Origin: Sulfurovum sp.
GTDB taxonomy: Bacteria > Campylobacterota > Campylobacteria > Campylobacterales > Sulfurovaceae
NCBI GenBank assembly: GCA_026193735.1
Contig: JAPHUJ010000022.1
Location: forward strand, 1-6,669
Direction: 5' to 3'
Length of the DNA: 6,669 bases
Shown here piece after piece: positions 5,863-6,669 of the stretch (position 1 is its first letter; each line of letters begins with the position of its first letter). The position numbers and the translations under genes are program-made. The notes below the pieces were generated by a model. The model made no database searches. It had not been told where the DNA came from and worked only from the letters and a program-made list of their open reading frames with translations.

Positions 5863-6669
5863 TCATAATGAAAAAATATAAATAGCGTAAAATAATGCTA
5901 TTCCTAACACTAACCAAAAAAGTTTTTTGCTCCATATAGCCCCTATAGATAATCCTATATACCCAGGCATAGCCCAGATAGGGAAAAATGACTCTGTACT
6001 TTCTTGAGGCATATTAAACAATCCTAACAGAACCGTATCAAACATAGATCCAAAGCCCAAACTATGCAATGCCATTACCAAGGGATAAAAAGGAATAAAT
6101 AAGAGTGAAAGCAATGGTGACAAAAGCTGATAGTCGCTTGTCACCCCAAAAATAGTGTGTACAACAGGAAGCATCAGAACAAAGATACCCAAAGGGATAA
6201 AAATCAATGAGATGATCCATGTCTGAACCCCTTTGCTGTAGTGTAACAACAAAAATATATAAAATACACCTGCCACGGAAAGTCCAAAACTAAGAGAAAC
6301 CAACAAAGAAGGAAAGAGTGCAACAAGTGTCAGTAGGATGGTGGTTAAAAAGGTAAAACTCAGTAGTTCCATGCCAAGTAACAGCACTGCCCACCCCACC
6401 AGTACCATCGCATATGAACGTACTAAAGAAGGTGGAAAATCTACAAACCACAAATATGCACCTAAAAATACTATGGCCACTAAACCTACATCAAAAAGTG
6501 CATGACGGTAAGGAAATAAGTATTGCTGTAAGGGTCTGTAGAATAACAAAAGCAAGCCATACACCAATCCCCACAATATTCCCAAATGAAAGCCGCTCAA
6601 AGCCACAAGGTGACTGACACCCAGCATACTTATTTTTTTTCTCAGATCTTTTTCTAAAGGGGTAGCAAA
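5863..6669 (-). CDS. comEC: ComEC/Rec2 competence channel protein (partial, N terminus outside window)
   Basis: The frame is open to the right edge, giving the last 268 residues. In-window residues 1-30 contain ATPLEKDLRKK and then SHLVALSGFHLGI, the hallmark of the ComEC/Rec2 Competence domain (PF03772; usually S-H-L-L-A-I-S-G-L-H). A Met at 6627 is internal to this motif and is not the start. About eight hydrophobic segments follow, including PPSLVRSYAMVLVGW, equivalent to the S-x-x-R-A-x-x-M helix. ComEC forms the inner-membrane channel that brings single-stranded DNA into the cell in natural transformation. The protein stops at about the end of the membrane domain, with no metallo-beta-lactamase-like C-terminal domain; I recall the same short form in H. 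pylori ComEC. It converges on the YihY gene, separated by the terminator region. Confidence 0.88.
   Translation of the reverse strand, partial: FATPLEKDLRKKISMLGVSHLVALSGFHLGILWGLVYGLLLLFYRPLQQYLFPYRHALFDVGLVAIVFLGAYLWFVDFPPSLVRSYAMVLVGWAVLLLGMELLSFTFLTTILLTLVALFPSLLVSLSFGLSVAGVFYIFLLLHYSKGVQTWIISLIFIPLGIFVLMLPVVHTIFGVTSDYQLLSPLLSLLFIPFYPLVMALHSLGFGSMFDTVLLGLFNMPQESTESFFPIWAMPGYIGLSIGAIWSKKLFWLVLGIALFYAIYIFSL

Noticed and set aside
5741..5935. Minus-strand open frame overlapping the comEC end, with a lipobox-like FFTGC
   Set aside because: It overlaps comEC in another frame, has no ribosome site of note, and runs through both inverted repeats of the terminator region.
1..6669. Defence system, prophage, CRISPR array or insertion sequence
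   Set aside because: All coding sequences belong to ordinary chromosomal families, base composition is even, and no transposase, integrase or repeat-spacer pattern is present.

Overview
The window looks like chromosome from a free-living Campylobacterota (epsilonproteobacterium), perhaps near Sulfurovum or Sulfurimonas. The genome is AT-rich, -10 boxes are good while -35 boxes are poor, and several proteins are types best known from this phylum: a Csd3/Pgp3 cell-shape peptidase, a PgbA N-terminal-domain protein, and a ComEC that ends after its membrane domain. Genus is inferred from protein style, not from a search.

Layout from left to right. (1) The end of a carbon-nitrogen hydrolase of the N-carbamoylputrescine amidase type (+, start outside the window). 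(2) A group II-like truncated globin (+) with its own promoter. (3) On the minus strand, a two-gene unit: a Csd3-type M23 peptidase, then a NUDT14-like NUDIX hydrolase whose first 26 bases overlap the peptidase gene. (4) A 143-bp divergent promoter region. (5) A compact plus-strand operon: PgbA-N protein, GlcD-type FAD dehydrogenase and a YihY/BrkB membrane protein, with 12-bp gaps. (6) A 127-bp convergent spacer rich in inverted repeats, including a probable bidirectional terminator. (7) The 3' two thirds or so of comEC (minus, running off the right edge).

Two genes, csd3 and its NUDIX partner, form an envelope/nucleotide-sugar unit. It is divergent from an operon made of a secreted protein, a flavin 2-hydroxyacid dehydrogenase and an inner-membrane protein. 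From memory, csd3, pgbA and glcD are also near neighbours in Helicobacter pylori 26695 (HP0506, HP0508, HP0509), so the neighbourhood seems old and is probably not a recent insertion. The globin stands alone and probably serves O2 or nitrosative-stress handling. No tRNA, rRNA, CRISPR array, insertion sequence or phage gene is visible, and no gene-free stretch exceeds 300 bases.

I see no clearly new multi-gene system. The points most worth checking are the conserved csd3-pgbA-glcD block, the csd3/NUDIX coupling, the structured spacer after the YihY gene, and the PgbA-type protein in a probably non-pathogenic organism.
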